Below are positions 36,136-45,973 of a stretch of DNA of 64,000 nt, piece after piece. The notes under the pieces were generated by a model. That model searched no databases, had not been told where the DNA came from, and was given only the letters and a program-made list of their open reading frames with translations. Within the stretch, counting starts at the first letter, position 1. Every line of letters begins with the position of its first letter. The position numbers and the translations under genes were made by a program. Source of the stretch: Evansella alkalicola (lineage in GTDB: Bacteria; Bacillota; Bacilli; Bacillales; Salisediminibacteriaceae); the NCBI RefSeq assembly GCF_019042735.1, contig NZ_JAHQCR010000077.1:1-64000 (forward strand), given 5' to 3'.

Positions 36136-36888
36136 ATGAAAATAGGATTGTTAATTACAGCTAGGTTAAAGTCTACAAGACTTCCATTAAAAGCAATCTT
36201 GCCATTAAGAAATAAACCGGTCATTGACTTAGTTATTGATCGAGCAAAAAGAGTAGAATATATAGATCAAGTTGTTTTATGTACGTCCTATCATCCCCAG
36301 GATAAACCACTAGTGGATCGCGCGAAGGTAAATGAAATTGACTATTTTATGGGTGATCCAGATGATGTGTTGATGCGTTTATACCGGGCTGCTACATTTT
36401 ACGGTTTTGATTATATCATTTCCATTACTGGAGATAATCCGCTATTTTCGACTCACTACACCCATAAAATGATTGATTTGATTATTAGGGAAAAACCTGA
36501 TTATATAAAAGTTCTAAAGTTACCTTTGGGAATGTTTACGTACGGGGTAAGCTATTCCGCTCTAAAAACAGTGTGTGAACAGAAACAAATACGAGATACG
36601 GAAATTTGGGGAGAATGGTTTGAGAAAAATCAAGCATTTAACGTGCAAAATATCGTAGCTGATGAAAGGGACCAGGTAGATGCAAGACTAACATTGGACA
36701 CTGAAGAAGATTATCAGATGCTAATGTCATTATCTGAACTTTTAACAGATGATCAATGGTATAGTGATCGCTGTATTGTACAATGCTTAAACAATAATAA
36801 AGATCTAATAAGAATAAATGAGGAAGTTGAACAGAAGAGTTTATCACCAGATGAAAAAAAACGAATACGTCAACATTGGAAACAATGA
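36136..36888 (+). CDS. CMP-sugar cytidylyltransferase (NeuA/SpsF-like)
   Basis: 250 residues. GLLITARLKSTRLPLKAILPLRNKPVIDLVIDRA is the nucleotide-binding signature of the SpsF/KdsB/NeuA group, and SITGDNPLF the second conserved block (metal Asp). DARLTLDTEEDY near 180 is typical of SpsF. It would activate the nonulosonic acid made by the NeuB enzymes with CMP. GGAGG precedes the ATG. It ends at a shared terminator with the leftward gene. Confidence 0.85.
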   Translation: MKIGLLITARLKSTRLPLKAILPLRNKPVIDLVIDRAKRVEYIDQVVLCTSYHPQDKPLVDRAKVNEIDYFMGDPDDVLMRLYRAATFYGFDYIISITGDNPLFSTHYTHKMIDLIIREKPDYIKVLKLPLGMFTYGVSYSALKTVCEQKQIRDTEIWGEWFEKNQAFNVQNIVADERDQVDARLTLDTEEDYQMLMSLSELLTDDQWYSDRCIVQCLNNNKDLIRINEEVEQKSLSPDEKKRIRQHWKQ

Positions 36889-36895
36889 TAAGAAG

Positions 36896-36949
36896 GAGCT
36901 GTGGCGAGAGATTTAGTTTAATCAATTAATCAATCGCCACAGCTCTTTA
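36896..36949. terminator. Bidirectional terminator overlapping a gene end
   Basis: GAGCTGTGGCGA (36896-36907) pairs perfectly with TCGCCACAGCTC (36934-36945), followed by TTTA. The stop of the leftward transferase gene lies in the loop (36922), so this hairpin serves both convergent transcripts. Confidence 0.8.
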
Positions 36950-38268
36950 TTCGTGATTTCCTTTTGGGAGTCTATACCATTTAAAACAAATTTTCGTTGG
37001 AGAGATTTGAGAAAAGTTGGATTCTTTATCGATTGTAATATCATTTTTTTTATTTGTTTTGAAGAACGTAAAGGTCGGGGCTGTTTTTTCAAATAATACA
37101 ATGGCGGTACGGTGCCATAAAATACAACTGGCTTTTCAAGTATAAGGGCTTCATATGCAACAGATGAATATGGTGTAATGATCAGGTTTGATTGTATAAT
37201 CATCTCTCTTAAAGGCTTTTTACCATGAGCAACAATCGCTGAGCCCCTTTGAAGTAATAATTTTTTGTACATCTTTTTTTTTCTTTGATCAGGATGTAAT
37301 TTATAGGTGACTTTGATGTTATATGGAATGTTAGAGATGGCCCGTTCTATCTTTTTAATTAGTTTCTTGTTGTACACATACCCAAGTGGTTGTAAGGCAA
37401 CAAGTAAATTAAGATCATAATGTGATCTTTTTTTTGTGTACTTCCTATTCTTGGAGTTGGTATTTGAGCTACGGAAAAAAAGAGGAGCAGCAACTTTAAT
37501 TTTGTTTTTGGGAGCTCCATGTGATATCAAATATTGTCTATGAGATTCTCCCCAAACAATATTTACATCTGCATTAACCGGGAGATGTGCCAACTCACCA
37601 AATATACCATGTTGAATATTAACTGTTAATATCTTTCGGTTTTGAGCAAACGAAGTGACTAAGCAGCCATGCCGATTAATTGTTGAACCATAAACAGTAA
37701 GTTTAATTGGATATTGTTCAAATAATGTTTGTACTTGACGAATCCGTTTTAATAGTCGTTGTAATCTTTTTTTCATCCATTCTATGAAAGTATTTGTTTT
37801 GAAATAATCGGGTGTGGAATTTGCAGACACGATATGCTCCAAATGTGTAAAAACAAGCCTTTCTTCTTCCGTTGGAATGTAAGATTCCCCTAACTTAGGG
37901 AGATAAATTAGGGGGCGACACTCCTTCACTTTTAACATTGTTTGATATTCCCTCTTATGGTGCGCTAGATAGATAAATGATTTGTTTTTAATCCCTTTTG
38001 TTATAGGGTATAACTCCGATCGTATTAATATATTTCCATCTACATGATGATCTGGATTTGAAGTAATGAGGTAGGGACGGCAAGCATCTTGAATCTTACT
38101 ATTAAACGAGAAGTCTGTATTATATTTAGTCATGTTTTGTTTATTTAAGAATTTTTGAAAATCTCTCAAGAGCAATAACGGTAAAGAGATTTTATTATAT
38201 TGAAGCAACTTAAAAGTAAATAAAAATTCAATTGAAAAAAACCAAATGGTTCGGATTTTATGGTCCAT
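36922..38268 (-). CDS. SpsB/CDP-glycerol-transferase-like protein
   Basis: About 448 residues from the ATG at 38268, which has AAGAGG at a proper distance; ATG 38277 touches that RBS. It has the same layout as the protein at 34653: NIQHGIFGELAHLP and VWGESHRQYL in the middle, YKLHPDQRKKK near 310 and IITPYSSVAYEALILEKPVVFYG near 370. It is a surface or spore polysaccharide transferase of the TagF/SpsB kind. The C-terminal 12 residues are encoded inside the terminator hairpin. Confidence 0.72.
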   Translation of the reverse strand: MDHKIRTIWFFSIEFLFTFKLLQYNKISLPLLLLRDFQKFLNKQNMTKYNTDFSFNSKIQDACRPYLITSNPDHHVDGNILIRSELYPITKGIKNKSFIYLAHHKREYQTMLKVKECRPLIYLPKLGESYIPTEEERLVFTHLEHIVSANSTPDYFKTNTFIEWMKKRLQRLLKRIRQVQTLFEQYPIKLTVYGSTINRHGCLVTSFAQNRKILTVNIQHGIFGELAHLPVNADVNIVWGESHRQYLISHGAPKNKIKVAAPLFFRSSNTNSKNRKYTKKRSHYDLNLLVALQPLGYVYNKKLIKKIERAISNIPYNIKVTYKLHPDQRKKKMYKKLLLQRGSAIVAHGKKPLREMIIQSNLIITPYSSVAYEALILEKPVVFYGTVPPLYYLKKQPRPLRSSKQIKKMILQSIKNPTFLKSLQRKFVLNGIDSQKEITNKELWRLIN

Positions 38269-38358
38269 GTTATTCATCCTCTTGCTATGTTTCCCAATTG
38301 ATCAGTTTCATAATCTCACTAATTTCAATAGGTTTGACTTGGTTGGAACGATATGATG

Positions 38359-39297
38359 TTACTTTGGTTGGACGGAAGTTGGGGTAATTTTGGATTCCTG
38401 AGTTGGTATAACAATGAAAAAGTCCTCTCCCTCTAAAACAACATTTTGTTCATTATCATAAAGTAATTCTTCGTGCATTTTTTCACCAGGACGCATTCCG
38501 ATTGTTTGCACGGAAGGTATGTTCATTCCAGTTTCTTCACAGTATTTCTTAAATGCTTTTACTAAATCACCTATCTTTAAAGCTTTCATTTTTAAAATAA
38601 ATGTTTCTCCTCCCTTACAATAATACATTGCATTCAAAATCAAGTGGACTGCCTGAGGAATAGTCATGAAAAAACGAGTCATGGCAGGATCAGTCAGACT
38701 GAGTGGTTCTTTTGCTTGTATCTGACTCCTGAATAAGGAAATGACAGACCCTCTAGACCCAATCACATTTCCAAACCGAACAGAACAAAACTTGGTGTGT
38801 TTATTATTGAACATAGAATTTGCACGATAAAACATATTTTCAGCAATGCGTTTTGTCATGCCTAATGTATTTACAGGGTTTACTGCTTTATCTGTACTGA
38901 TGTTCACAACTTTTTTTACTTTATTACTAATACTTGCTTTGATAACATTCTCGCTACCAATAATATTAGTTTTTACGGCTTCTATAGGATGATCCTCGCA
39001 GATAGGAACTTGTTTTAAGGCAGCGGCATGGAAAACATAATCCATATCACGAGTCGCGTACTCAACATCCTGATAATTTCTAATATCAGCTAAATAAAAT
39101 TGAATGTTTTTCATATTCCCATATTTTTGTTTCATTAAATATTGTTTACTGTCGTCTTTATTTAAAACTAGGATTAGTTTAGGTTTGAATTTTAATAATT
39201 CAGCAACAATATATTCACCAATGGAACCACTACCACCAGTTACTAATATATTCTTGTTTTTATAGTAAGATTCTAACTCTTTGTCATTAATGGTCAC
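38359..39297 (-). CDS. UDP-GlcNAc 4,6-dehydratase (PseB/LegB/FlaA1-like)
   Basis: 312 residues of the short-chain dehydrogenase fold. It has the NAD loop TGGSGSIGEYI, VFHAAALKQVP, ISTDKAVNPVN, LGMTKRIAEN (Met in place of the usual Tyr of YxxxK, as in the FlaA1/PseB group) and FGNVIGSRGSVI. It makes the 4-keto-6-deoxy sugar that the aminotransferase at 39627 would use. GTG start after AGGAGG. It is divergent from that aminotransferase. One of two diverging units of the same pathway. Confidence 0.87.
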   Translation of the reverse strand: MTINDKELESYYKNKNILVTGGSGSIGEYIVAELLKFKPKLILVLNKDDSKQYLMKQKYGNMKNIQFYLADIRNYQDVEYATRDMDYVFHAAALKQVPICEDHPIEAVKTNIIGSENVIKASISNKVKKVVNISTDKAVNPVNTLGMTKRIAENMFYRANSMFNNKHTKFCSVRFGNVIGSRGSVISLFRSQIQAKEPLSLTDPAMTRFFMTIPQAVHLILNAMYYCKGGETFILKMKALKIGDLVKAFKKYCEETGMNIPSVQTIGMRPGEKMHEELLYDNEQNVVLEGEDFFIVIPTQESKITPTSVQPK

Positions 39298-39626
39298 TTT
39301 AACTTCCTCCTACTCTATACAATCTCATCTTCAATGATTATTAATTCTTGTATATTTGTTAATCATCTCTACTAATCTATGTTTATAAAGGGAATATGCT
39401 GTAGATTAATCACTATTTTTATATAAAAAATTAAAAATGGTTGTACGCTTATAGGTATGAGTTTGAAGTGATAAAACCTTAAGTTTGGAGTGGAATTAAT
39501 ATTATTGTAGTAAATTATTTTTTTCAAAATTAGAAAAAGTGTCTATAGCAGAATGAACAGATATTAATAAGATAATAGAAACAACATGTTTTGAGTGGAG
39601 TAATGAATGAGAGGAGTACCTATAGG
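39298..39626. promoter_or_regulatory. Divergent control region of the nonulosonate genes
   Basis: 330 AT-rich bases between the leftward dehydratase and the rightward aminotransferase; it must hold promoters for both. No operator or riboswitch fold is recognised. GAGAGGAG at 39609-39616 is the RBS of the aminotransferase. Confidence 0.4.
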
Positions 39627-40760
39627 ATGATACCTTTATCGAAACCAGACCTGACAATGTTGGAAAGGAAGTACATTTTGGAAGTACTCGACACAGGTCA
39701 ATTAAGCTTTGGAGAAAAGATTAATCGGTTTGAAAATCTGTTTAGGCAGCAGTTTGAAATGGAGTATGCAGTAGCCGTAAATAGTGGAACAAGTGCTTTA
39801 CATCTAGCTGTGAAATCTCTTGGACTAAAGGCAGGAGACGAGGTTTTGACGACGCCATACAGTTTTATCGCTTCAGCGAATTGTTTATTGTATGAAGGAG
39901 TGAAACCTGTCTTTGTAGATATTGATCCGAAAACACTAAATATGAATACCGCTAAAATGGAGGAACTAATTACTGCTAAGACTAAGGCAATTTTAGTGGT
40001 ACATGTATTCGGTCAACCATGTGATATGGATGAAGTTTTGCGTATTGCAACTAAGTATAATTTAGCAATTATCGAGGATGCTTGTGAGGCGATAGGTGCC
40101 AAGTGGAAAGGAAAACAGGTGGGAACATTCGGTGATGCTGGTATATTTGCATTTTATCCTAATAAACAAATTACTACTGGTGAAGGTGGTATTTTAATAA
40201 CAAATAATGAGAGCATCTATCAAGTAGCGGCTAGCTTACGAAATCAGGGACGAAATATAAAGAGTACCTGGCTTGAACATGAACGACTCGGCTACAACTA
40301 TCGTATGTCTGAACTACAAGCAGCAGTTGGGGTCGCTCAAATGGAACGACTTAACGAGATTTTGAAGAAACGAAAGCAAGTGGCTGAACGATATCTTGAA
40401 CTGTTAAAGAAGTTAAAATTGCCAGTAAAAACCCCATTGATTTCTAATAACTGTGAAATGAGCTGGTTTGTCTTCGTTGTGATTCTTCCAGAAAATATTG
40501 ACAGGCAAAAAATGATCGACGACTTAAGTCAACAAGGAGTTCAAAGTAAACCATATTTTCCATCTATTCATTTACAACCAAGCTATAGAAGAGAGTTTGA
40601 TTATGAGCGAGGTTTGTTTCCTGTTAGTGAAGCAATGTCTGATCGAACGTTAGCAATTCCTTTTTATTCAAATTTATCTTTGAATACTCAAAAAAATGTG
40701 ATTGAAGCATTATCAAAAGCATTAAGAAATATGAACAAAGTTAATCAAAACAAAGAATAG
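39627..40760 (+). CDS. DegT-family sugar aminotransferase (LegC/SpsC-like)
   Basis: About 378 residues from ATG 39627 (MIPLSKPDLT, the usual family start; an upstream TTG at 39591 has no RBS). NSGTSALHLAVKSLGLKAGDEV, IIEDACEAIGA and FYPNKQITTGEGG with the PLP lysine at residue 180 are intact, as is GYNYRMSELQAAVGVAQMERL. It would aminate the 4-keto sugar produced by the divergent dehydratase. First gene of the six-gene run to 45564. Confidence 0.9.
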   Translation: MIPLSKPDLTMLERKYILEVLDTGQLSFGEKINRFENLFRQQFEMEYAVAVNSGTSALHLAVKSLGLKAGDEVLTTPYSFIASANCLLYEGVKPVFVDIDPKTLNMNTAKMEELITAKTKAILVVHVFGQPCDMDEVLRIATKYNLAIIEDACEAIGAKWKGKQVGTFGDAGIFAFYPNKQITTGEGGILITNNESIYQVAASLRNQGRNIKSTWLEHERLGYNYRMSELQAAVGVAQMERLNEILKKRKQVAERYLELLKKLKLPVKTPLISNNCEMSWFVFVVILPENIDRQKMIDDLSQQGVQSKPYFPSIHLQPSYRREFDYERGLFPVSEAMSDRTLAIPFYSNLSLNTQKNVIEALSKALRNMNKVNQNKE

Positions 40761-40781
40761 GTTAGGGGAGGAGAAATTATT

Positions 40782-41279
40782 ATGGTAGAACTTCAATTGG
40801 CTAAAATAGATGACTTTAACTTTTTTTATGAAATCAAGGCAAACAAGGAAAATATGTATTGGTCAGGACACGAAAATTTACCAAAATATGAAAACTTGAT
40901 GAATTTTTTTAATGAAACTGTAAAAAATCAACAAATGGATCTTCATCGAAAAATTTACATTATAATGAGCAATCAATTGAAATGCGGCTATGTATATCTT
41001 GATCCTATTGATAAGGAAACAGCTTCAGTAAGTATTGCCGTAATTGACAAACACTCAGGAAAAGGCTTAGGGCGTAGAGCTTTAAAGAGGTTGTTGCAAA
41101 TAGCCAAAAACAGTGGTTATCAATCTATTCTTGCAGAAATTAGAGAAGACAATGTAAGGAGTCACAAGCTTTTTACATCTATAGGATTTAAGCAAACTGG
41201 GGATTATCATTTAAGTCACATAGAGAATTTAAATAAGAAACTAAAAATGCTCCAGTATAGATTTTATTTTGAGGACTGA
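40782..41279 (+). CDS. GNAT N-acetyltransferase (LegH/PseH-like)
   Basis: 165 residues of the RimI-like GNAT fold, with the acetyl-CoA loop GKGLGRRAL near residue 92 and DNVRSHKLFTSIGFKQTGDY behind it. Placed directly after a LegC-like aminotransferase, it is the likely enzyme that acetylates the new amino group of the sugar. GGGGAGGAG precedes the ATG. Confidence 0.85.
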   Translation: MVELQLAKIDDFNFFYEIKANKENMYWSGHENLPKYENLMNFFNETVKNQQMDLHRKIYIIMSNQLKCGYVYLDPIDKETASVSIAVIDKHSGKGLGRRALKRLLQIAKNSGYQSILAEIREDNVRSHKLFTSIGFKQTGDYHLSHIENLNKKLKMLQYRFYFED

Positions 41280-41284
41280 AATAA

Positions 41285-42358
41285 ATGGAGATAGGTAGTG
41301 AATTTCATTTAAGGTTAGAGAGTTTAAAAGAAGCGGATTTCTCCATTTATCATTTATTAAAAGATTACAATGCGCTGTATTTAGATAGTGGCAGGAGTGC
41401 ATTACGTTTAATACTAAATAACATTAATCGAGGAGAAGTTTTAGTACCAGAATATATCTGTGATTCAGTTATTAACTGTTTTACAGGTTTTGAAATAAAG
41501 TGCTACCGGCTTAAACCAGACCTTGAAATAGATATGGAGGATTTATGTAATAAAATAAGTCCGAGTACAAAAATTGTTTTTTTGATGCATTATTTCGGTG
41601 CTTTACAACGAGAGGAAGTTTGCCTTCAACTTCAAGAACTCCGTAATCAAAAAGGATTCATGATTATTGAAGATACGACGCACAGTATATTTTCATCTCC
41701 TATAACGGTAGGCGATTACTGTATTTGCAGTTTACGTAAATGGTTTGCAATTCCTGATGGCGGCGTTCTGTATTCTACTCATTCACTACAAAGATGGAAG
41801 AACTTAAATTTAAATAGAAATAGAAGTATTGAAAAGGCTTATGGAATGATATTAAAAACACTTTATTTAGATGGTGAATTAAAATCCAATTCAATCTTTA
41901 GAAAGATTTTCGAATCAACAGAAAACAAATTGAACTGTAAAAAAGAGGTATTAAAAATATCAAGCTTATCGGAATACCTCCTTCAGTGTTATGACCTATC
42001 AACAATGATTTCTAAAAGAAAAGAAAATTATCATCAATTATTAAATGGGATATGGGTTAGTGGATTCTCCCCCATTCAAACATTACAGAAAACTGATTGT
42101 CCATTTACGTTACCTATAAGATTAAACAATAGAGATCAATTTAGAAAGTATTTAATAAATCATAAAATATTTTGTGCAGTACATTGGCCATTAGAAAAAA
42201 ATATATTAAATAAAATGAAGAGAGCTAAACAGCTTTCATTAGAGATAATCTCTTTCCCTATTGATCAACGTTATCACACTGATGAAATAGACTATTTAAT
42301 TAAGGTGATAAATCAGTATGAAAGGAGACGAATGGATGCAGGTAATCACTCACCATGA
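41285..42358 (+). CDS. Divergent DegT-like PLP aminotransferase
   Basis: 357 residues, PLP fold type I. YLDSGRSALRLIL, VPEYICDSVINC, IIEDTTHSIFS and SLRKWFAIPDGG (Schiff-base Lys152) are present. It is distant from the aminotransferase at 39627 and belongs to the group found in surface-glycan clusters without a fixed function. It may modify a glycan sugar or a nonulosonate side chain. It overlaps the next gene by 23 bp. Confidence 0.8.
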   Translation: MEIGSEFHLRLESLKEADFSIYHLLKDYNALYLDSGRSALRLILNNINRGEVLVPEYICDSVINCFTGFEIKCYRLKPDLEIDMEDLCNKISPSTKIVFLMHYFGALQREEVCLQLQELRNQKGFMIIEDTTHSIFSSPITVGDYCICSLRKWFAIPDGGVLYSTHSLQRWKNLNLNRNRSIEKAYGMILKTLYLDGELKSNSIFRKIFESTENKLNCKKEVLKISSLSEYLLQCYDLSTMISKRKENYHQLLNGIWVSGFSPIQTLQKTDCPFTLPIRLNNRDQFRKYLINHKIFCAVHWPLEKNILNKMKRAKQLSLEIISFPIDQRYHTDEIDYLIKVINQYERRRMDAGNHSP

Positions 42359-43391
42359 GAAAGAAAAGTGGAATGAAATAGTAAAGTCATTCTCAAATTG
42401 GGATGTATACTACCTATGCGAATATGCAGAATCATTCATGCTGCATGGTGACGGCACTCCTTATTTGTTTTATTTCAAAGATGGTAGCAGTAGATTATGT
42501 TACGTAGTTTTGTTAAACGATATTGCTGAGATTTCGGCCTATAAGGGGCACATAAAAACTGGTGTTTATTTTGATATTACAACGCCATATGGATATGGTG
42601 GTCCTATAGTTGAAGGAGAGTTTAAAAAACGCAATCAAGCAAAATTTCTTACGGAATTGAGTCAATATTGTCGAGAGAATAATATAATTACTCAATTTCT
42701 TCGCTTTCACCCATTATTTCAAAATCAAGTTTATATGGATAGTATTTGTGAGATTTTTCCTATAAAAGATACGATTACTATGGATACTATTTCATCTGAT
42801 ACCATCCAAAAGAATTTACACAGCAAAAATCAAAATATGATAAGAAAAGCGAAAAAAGTAGGGGTAGAAATAAAGCAAGATAATGGGGAAAGGTTGGATG
42901 ACTTTATAAGGATTTACGAATCAACCATGGACAATAATAAAGCAAGTGAATATTATTATTTTTCGTCTGATTATTATGAGTTTTTAAGAAAGGAAATGAG
43001 TGAAAATGTTAGTTTCTTTTACGCTTGTAAGGAAGAAGAAATAATAGGTGCATCGATATTCCTCTATAACGACCAATATATGCATTATCATTTGTCTGGG
43101 ACACAAAAGGAGTTTAGGGAATTCGCTTCTATGAATCTATTACTGTATGAAGCGGCGCTTTGGGCTGAGAAAAAGGGGATAAAGCAATTCCACCTAGGTG
43201 GAGGTGTTAGCGCTACGGATAGCTTGTTTAAGTTTAAAAAACAATTTAATAAGAATGGTTATAAGCACTTTTATATAGGTAGAAATATTTTTGATGAGCA
43301 GGTGTATAACCATTTACTCCAAATTAGAAAAATGATAGATCCAAAGTTTAATATAAACAATGATAAGCTAATTCAGTATAGAAAGGATTAA
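42336..43391 (+). CDS. FemAB-like acyl/aminoacyltransferase (GNAT fold)
   Basis: About 351 residues from ATG 42336, preceded by AAAGGAG at 42320-42326. It shows the double-GNAT pattern of FemAB-like proteins: YGYGGPIVEG in the first half, NLHSKNQNMIRKAKKVGVEIK in the middle, and HYHLSGTQKEF plus FHLGGGVSATDSLFKFKKQFN near the end. Such proteins in glycan clusters transfer an acyl or aminoacyl group; the acceptor here is probably the amino sugar or nonulosonic acid of this locus. It lies between two aminotransferase genes and neuB. Confidence 0.78.
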   Translation: MQVITHHEKEKWNEIVKSFSNWDVYYLCEYAESFMLHGDGTPYLFYFKDGSSRLCYVVLLNDIAEISAYKGHIKTGVYFDITTPYGYGGPIVEGEFKKRNQAKFLTELSQYCRENNIITQFLRFHPLFQNQVYMDSICEIFPIKDTITMDTISSDTIQKNLHSKNQNMIRKAKKVGVEIKQDNGERLDDFIRIYESTMDNNKASEYYYFSSDYYEFLRKEMSENVSFFYACKEEEIIGASIFLYNDQYMHYHLSGTQKEFREFASMNLLLYEAALWAEKKGIKQFHLGGGVSATDSLFKFKKQFNKNGYKHFYIGRNIFDEQVYNHLLQIRKMIDPKFNINNDKLIQYRKD

Positions 43392-43396
43392 TTTTA

Positions 43397-44392
43397 ATGG
43401 GAGTTTATATTATTGCAGAAGCAGGCGGAAATCATAATGGTAATTTTGATTTAGCCTTACGTCTGATCGATGAAGCAGTAAATGCTGGCGCTGATTGTGT
43501 GAAATTTCAAACATTTATAACTGACGAAGTGGTTTCTAAATCGGCAAAAAAAGCCTCATATCAAAAAGAAACAACAAATGAAGAAGAAAGCCAATACGAT
43601 ATGGTAAAAAAACTAGAACTATCCTATAGCCAATATAGGGAGCTTCAAGAGTATTGTAATAAAAAAGGGATTGTTTTTTTATCTACACCATTTGACATAA
43701 AAAGTATCTCACTTTTACAAGAACTAGACCTGCCCTTTTGGAAAATACCCTCAGGAGAAATTACCAATTTACCCTATCTTCTAGAGATTGCTAAAACAGG
43801 TAAAGATGTGGTTCTATCAACGGGTATGGCTACAATAACTGAAATAAGAGAGGCAATCGATGTTTTGAAAAACAATGGAGCAGGGGAGATAAGTATTCTT
43901 CATTGTAATACTGAATACCCTACACCAATGGAAGATGTAAACTTAAAAGTCATGGGTTCCTTGAGAGAACTATTCAATTTGGATATTGGATATTCAGATC
44001 ATACTTTAGGGATAGAGGTTCCTATTGCTGCAGTAGCATTGGGGGCAAAGGTAATCGAAAAACATTTTACACTGGATAGAACAATGGAGGGTCCAGATCA
44101 TAAGGCTAGTTTAGAGCCACACGAACTAAAAAAAATGGTGGAAAGTATACGTAATATAGAAATGGCATTAGGTCACCCCCATAAAAAACCTACGTTATCA
44201 GAGAAAAAAAACATGGAAGTTGCAAGAAAAAGCATTGTGGCAAGACGTAATATTAGGCAAGGTGAAATATTTAGTGAAGAGAACATCACTGTAAAGCGTC
44301 CAGGAAATGGAATTAGTCCTATGTACTGGTTTGATGTTTTAGGGAAACAGGCAAGCAAAGATTTTCAAGAAGATGAGTTGATCGATTTATGA
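43397..44392 (+). CDS. neuB: N-acetylneuraminate/legionaminate synthase
   Basis: 331 residues. It is a canonical NeuB: IAEAGGNHNGNFDLALRLIDEA, ADCVKFQTF, FLSTPFD, IPSGEITNLPYL, LHCNTEYPTP, GYSDHTLGIEV, IEKHFTLDR and GPDHKASLEP, plus a C-terminal SAF domain (ARKSIVARRNIRQGEIF). It condenses PEP with the hexosamine released by NeuC. The stop overlaps the neuC start (ATGA). The partner pair neuB-neuC points to a legionaminic- or neuraminic-type acid rather than pseudaminic acid, whose route does not use NeuC. Confidence 0.92.
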   Translation: MGVYIIAEAGGNHNGNFDLALRLIDEAVNAGADCVKFQTFITDEVVSKSAKKASYQKETTNEEESQYDMVKKLELSYSQYRELQEYCNKKGIVFLSTPFDIKSISLLQELDLPFWKIPSGEITNLPYLLEIAKTGKDVVLSTGMATITEIREAIDVLKNNGAGEISILHCNTEYPTPMEDVNLKVMGSLRELFNLDIGYSDHTLGIEVPIAAVALGAKVIEKHFTLDRTMEGPDHKASLEPHELKKMVESIRNIEMALGHPHKKPTLSEKKNMEVARKSIVARRNIRQGEIFSEENITVKRPGNGISPMYWFDVLGKQASKDFQEDELIDL

Positions 44393-45564
44393 AAAAAGTA
44401 TGTGTGGTTACATCAACAAGAGCAGAATATGGGTTATTACGTAATCTAATTCAAAAGATTCAAGATGACCAATCGTTAGAATTATGCTTAGTCGTAACGG
44501 GGATGCATTTATCACAGGAATTTGGAATGACAGTTGAAGAAATAGAAAGGGATAATTATCCAATAGCAGAAAAGATAGACATTCTATTGAGTGGAGATAG
44601 TCCTTCAGCCATTTCTAAAACAATGGGGTTAGCCTCTATTTCATTTTCAGATATGTTTGAAAGACAGAAACCAGATATATTAATTGTATTAGGAGACCGT
44701 TACGAATTGCTTCCAATTTGTGCATGTGCCATGAATGCCCGTATCCCCATTGCCCATATTTCTGGTGGTGAAACTACTGAAGGTGTAGTTGATGAGTGCA
44801 TTAGGCATTGTATTACAAAAATGAGTTATTTACATTTTCCTGGTTGCGAACCATACAGAAAACGTATTATTCAATTAGGAGAGTCACCAGAAAGGGTATT
44901 TAATTATGGCGATGTTGGAGTGGAACTGGTAAGGTCGATGAAGCTCTTGCCAAAAACTGAATTGGAACAGTTACTGCATTTTAATTTAAGTGGGGCATAT
45001 GCGTGTGTTACGTTTCATCCAACCACCCTAGAAGATAAAACTGCTGCGAAACAAACAGATGAATTACTGGAAGCGATAAATAAATTCCCTAATATGAAGT
45101 TTATTTTCTTAAAAACTAATTCTGATACAGGTGGACGGATTATCAATAAAAAGATTGATCAATATGTCTCTCGAAATAATAATTGTATTGCCTTTCAATC
45201 TCTTAGTATACAAACCTACCTTTCTTGTATGAAATACTCTTCTGTTGTAATTGGAAATTCCTCAAGTGGTATAGTCGAAGCTCCTACATTCGGAGTCCCT
45301 ACAATAAACATTGGTGATAGACAAAAAGGCCGACTTCAAGCAAGTAGCATCATTAATTGTAATCCGATAGCTAAAGATGTGATTGAAGCGATTAAATTAT
45401 CTCAAACAAATAGATTTAAGGATATTGCATCAAATACAATAAACCCATATGGATCTGGTAACACATCAGCGTTAATTGTTGAAACGATAAAGGATTTTTT
45501 ATGCGAAAATAAAATTGATTTGAAAAAAAGTTTTTACAATATTAGTTACGAGATCAATGGTTGA
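44389..45564 (+). CDS. neuC: Hydrolysing UDP-N-acetylhexosamine 2-epimerase
   Basis: 391 residues with VTSTRAEYGLLRNLI, VLGDRYELL, HISGGETTEG, VTFHPTT and VIGNSSSGIVEAPTFGVPTINIGDRQKGR, the full set of NeuC/LegG motifs. It splits UDP while inverting C2, giving the free sugar for NeuB. Last gene of the rightward operon; a terminator-like stem follows at 45763. Confidence 0.92.
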   Translation: MKKVCVVTSTRAEYGLLRNLIQKIQDDQSLELCLVVTGMHLSQEFGMTVEEIERDNYPIAEKIDILLSGDSPSAISKTMGLASISFSDMFERQKPDILIVLGDRYELLPICACAMNARIPIAHISGGETTEGVVDECIRHCITKMSYLHFPGCEPYRKRIIQLGESPERVFNYGDVGVELVRSMKLLPKTELEQLLHFNLSGAYACVTFHPTTLEDKTAAKQTDELLEAINKFPNMKFIFLKTNSDTGGRIINKKIDQYVSRNNNCIAFQSLSIQTYLSCMKYSSVVIGNSSSGIVEAPTFGVPTINIGDRQKGRLQASSIINCNPIAKDVIEAIKLSQTNRFKDIASNTINPYGSGNTSALIVETIKDFLCENKIDLKKSFYNISYEING

Positions 45565-45762
45565 GGAATAGAAAGGTATGTAGAAGATTAGTAAACAGGA
45601 TGTTGACATTGAAGATAATACAAAGGAAAGTAAGTAAGCTAGCAGATGCAGCAACAGATATTTACAATTGGTGTTTATAAGGAGTTCTATTGCTTTAAGT
45701 AGGCGGTATGATCATTGTTTTTCAACGCTGAAAGCTAACCTAGAGTAATGCGATAAAAAGAG

Positions 45763-45802
45763 GGCTTTTCATTAGTGGACAATACTTATGGAAGCCTTTT
45801 TG
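45763..45802 (+). terminator. Terminator in the intergenic region after neuC
   Basis: GGCTTTTCATTAGT pairs with ACTTATGGAAGCC (two mismatches), followed by TTTTTGT. The rest of the 410-bp gap (45565-45973) is AT-rich and holds nothing I can name. Confidence 0.6.
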
Positions 45803-45973
45803 TATTTATACAAACATGGTGATATGTATTATATATAATTTACTTCTGCTACTGCATTTATTTGACCATACATTAATTAAACATATTATTCATAAGAAAT
45901 ATACACTGTCTTTAAATTCACTTTACATCCAAGAGTTACGATATAACTAACAAAATATGGAGGGGGTAGTATT

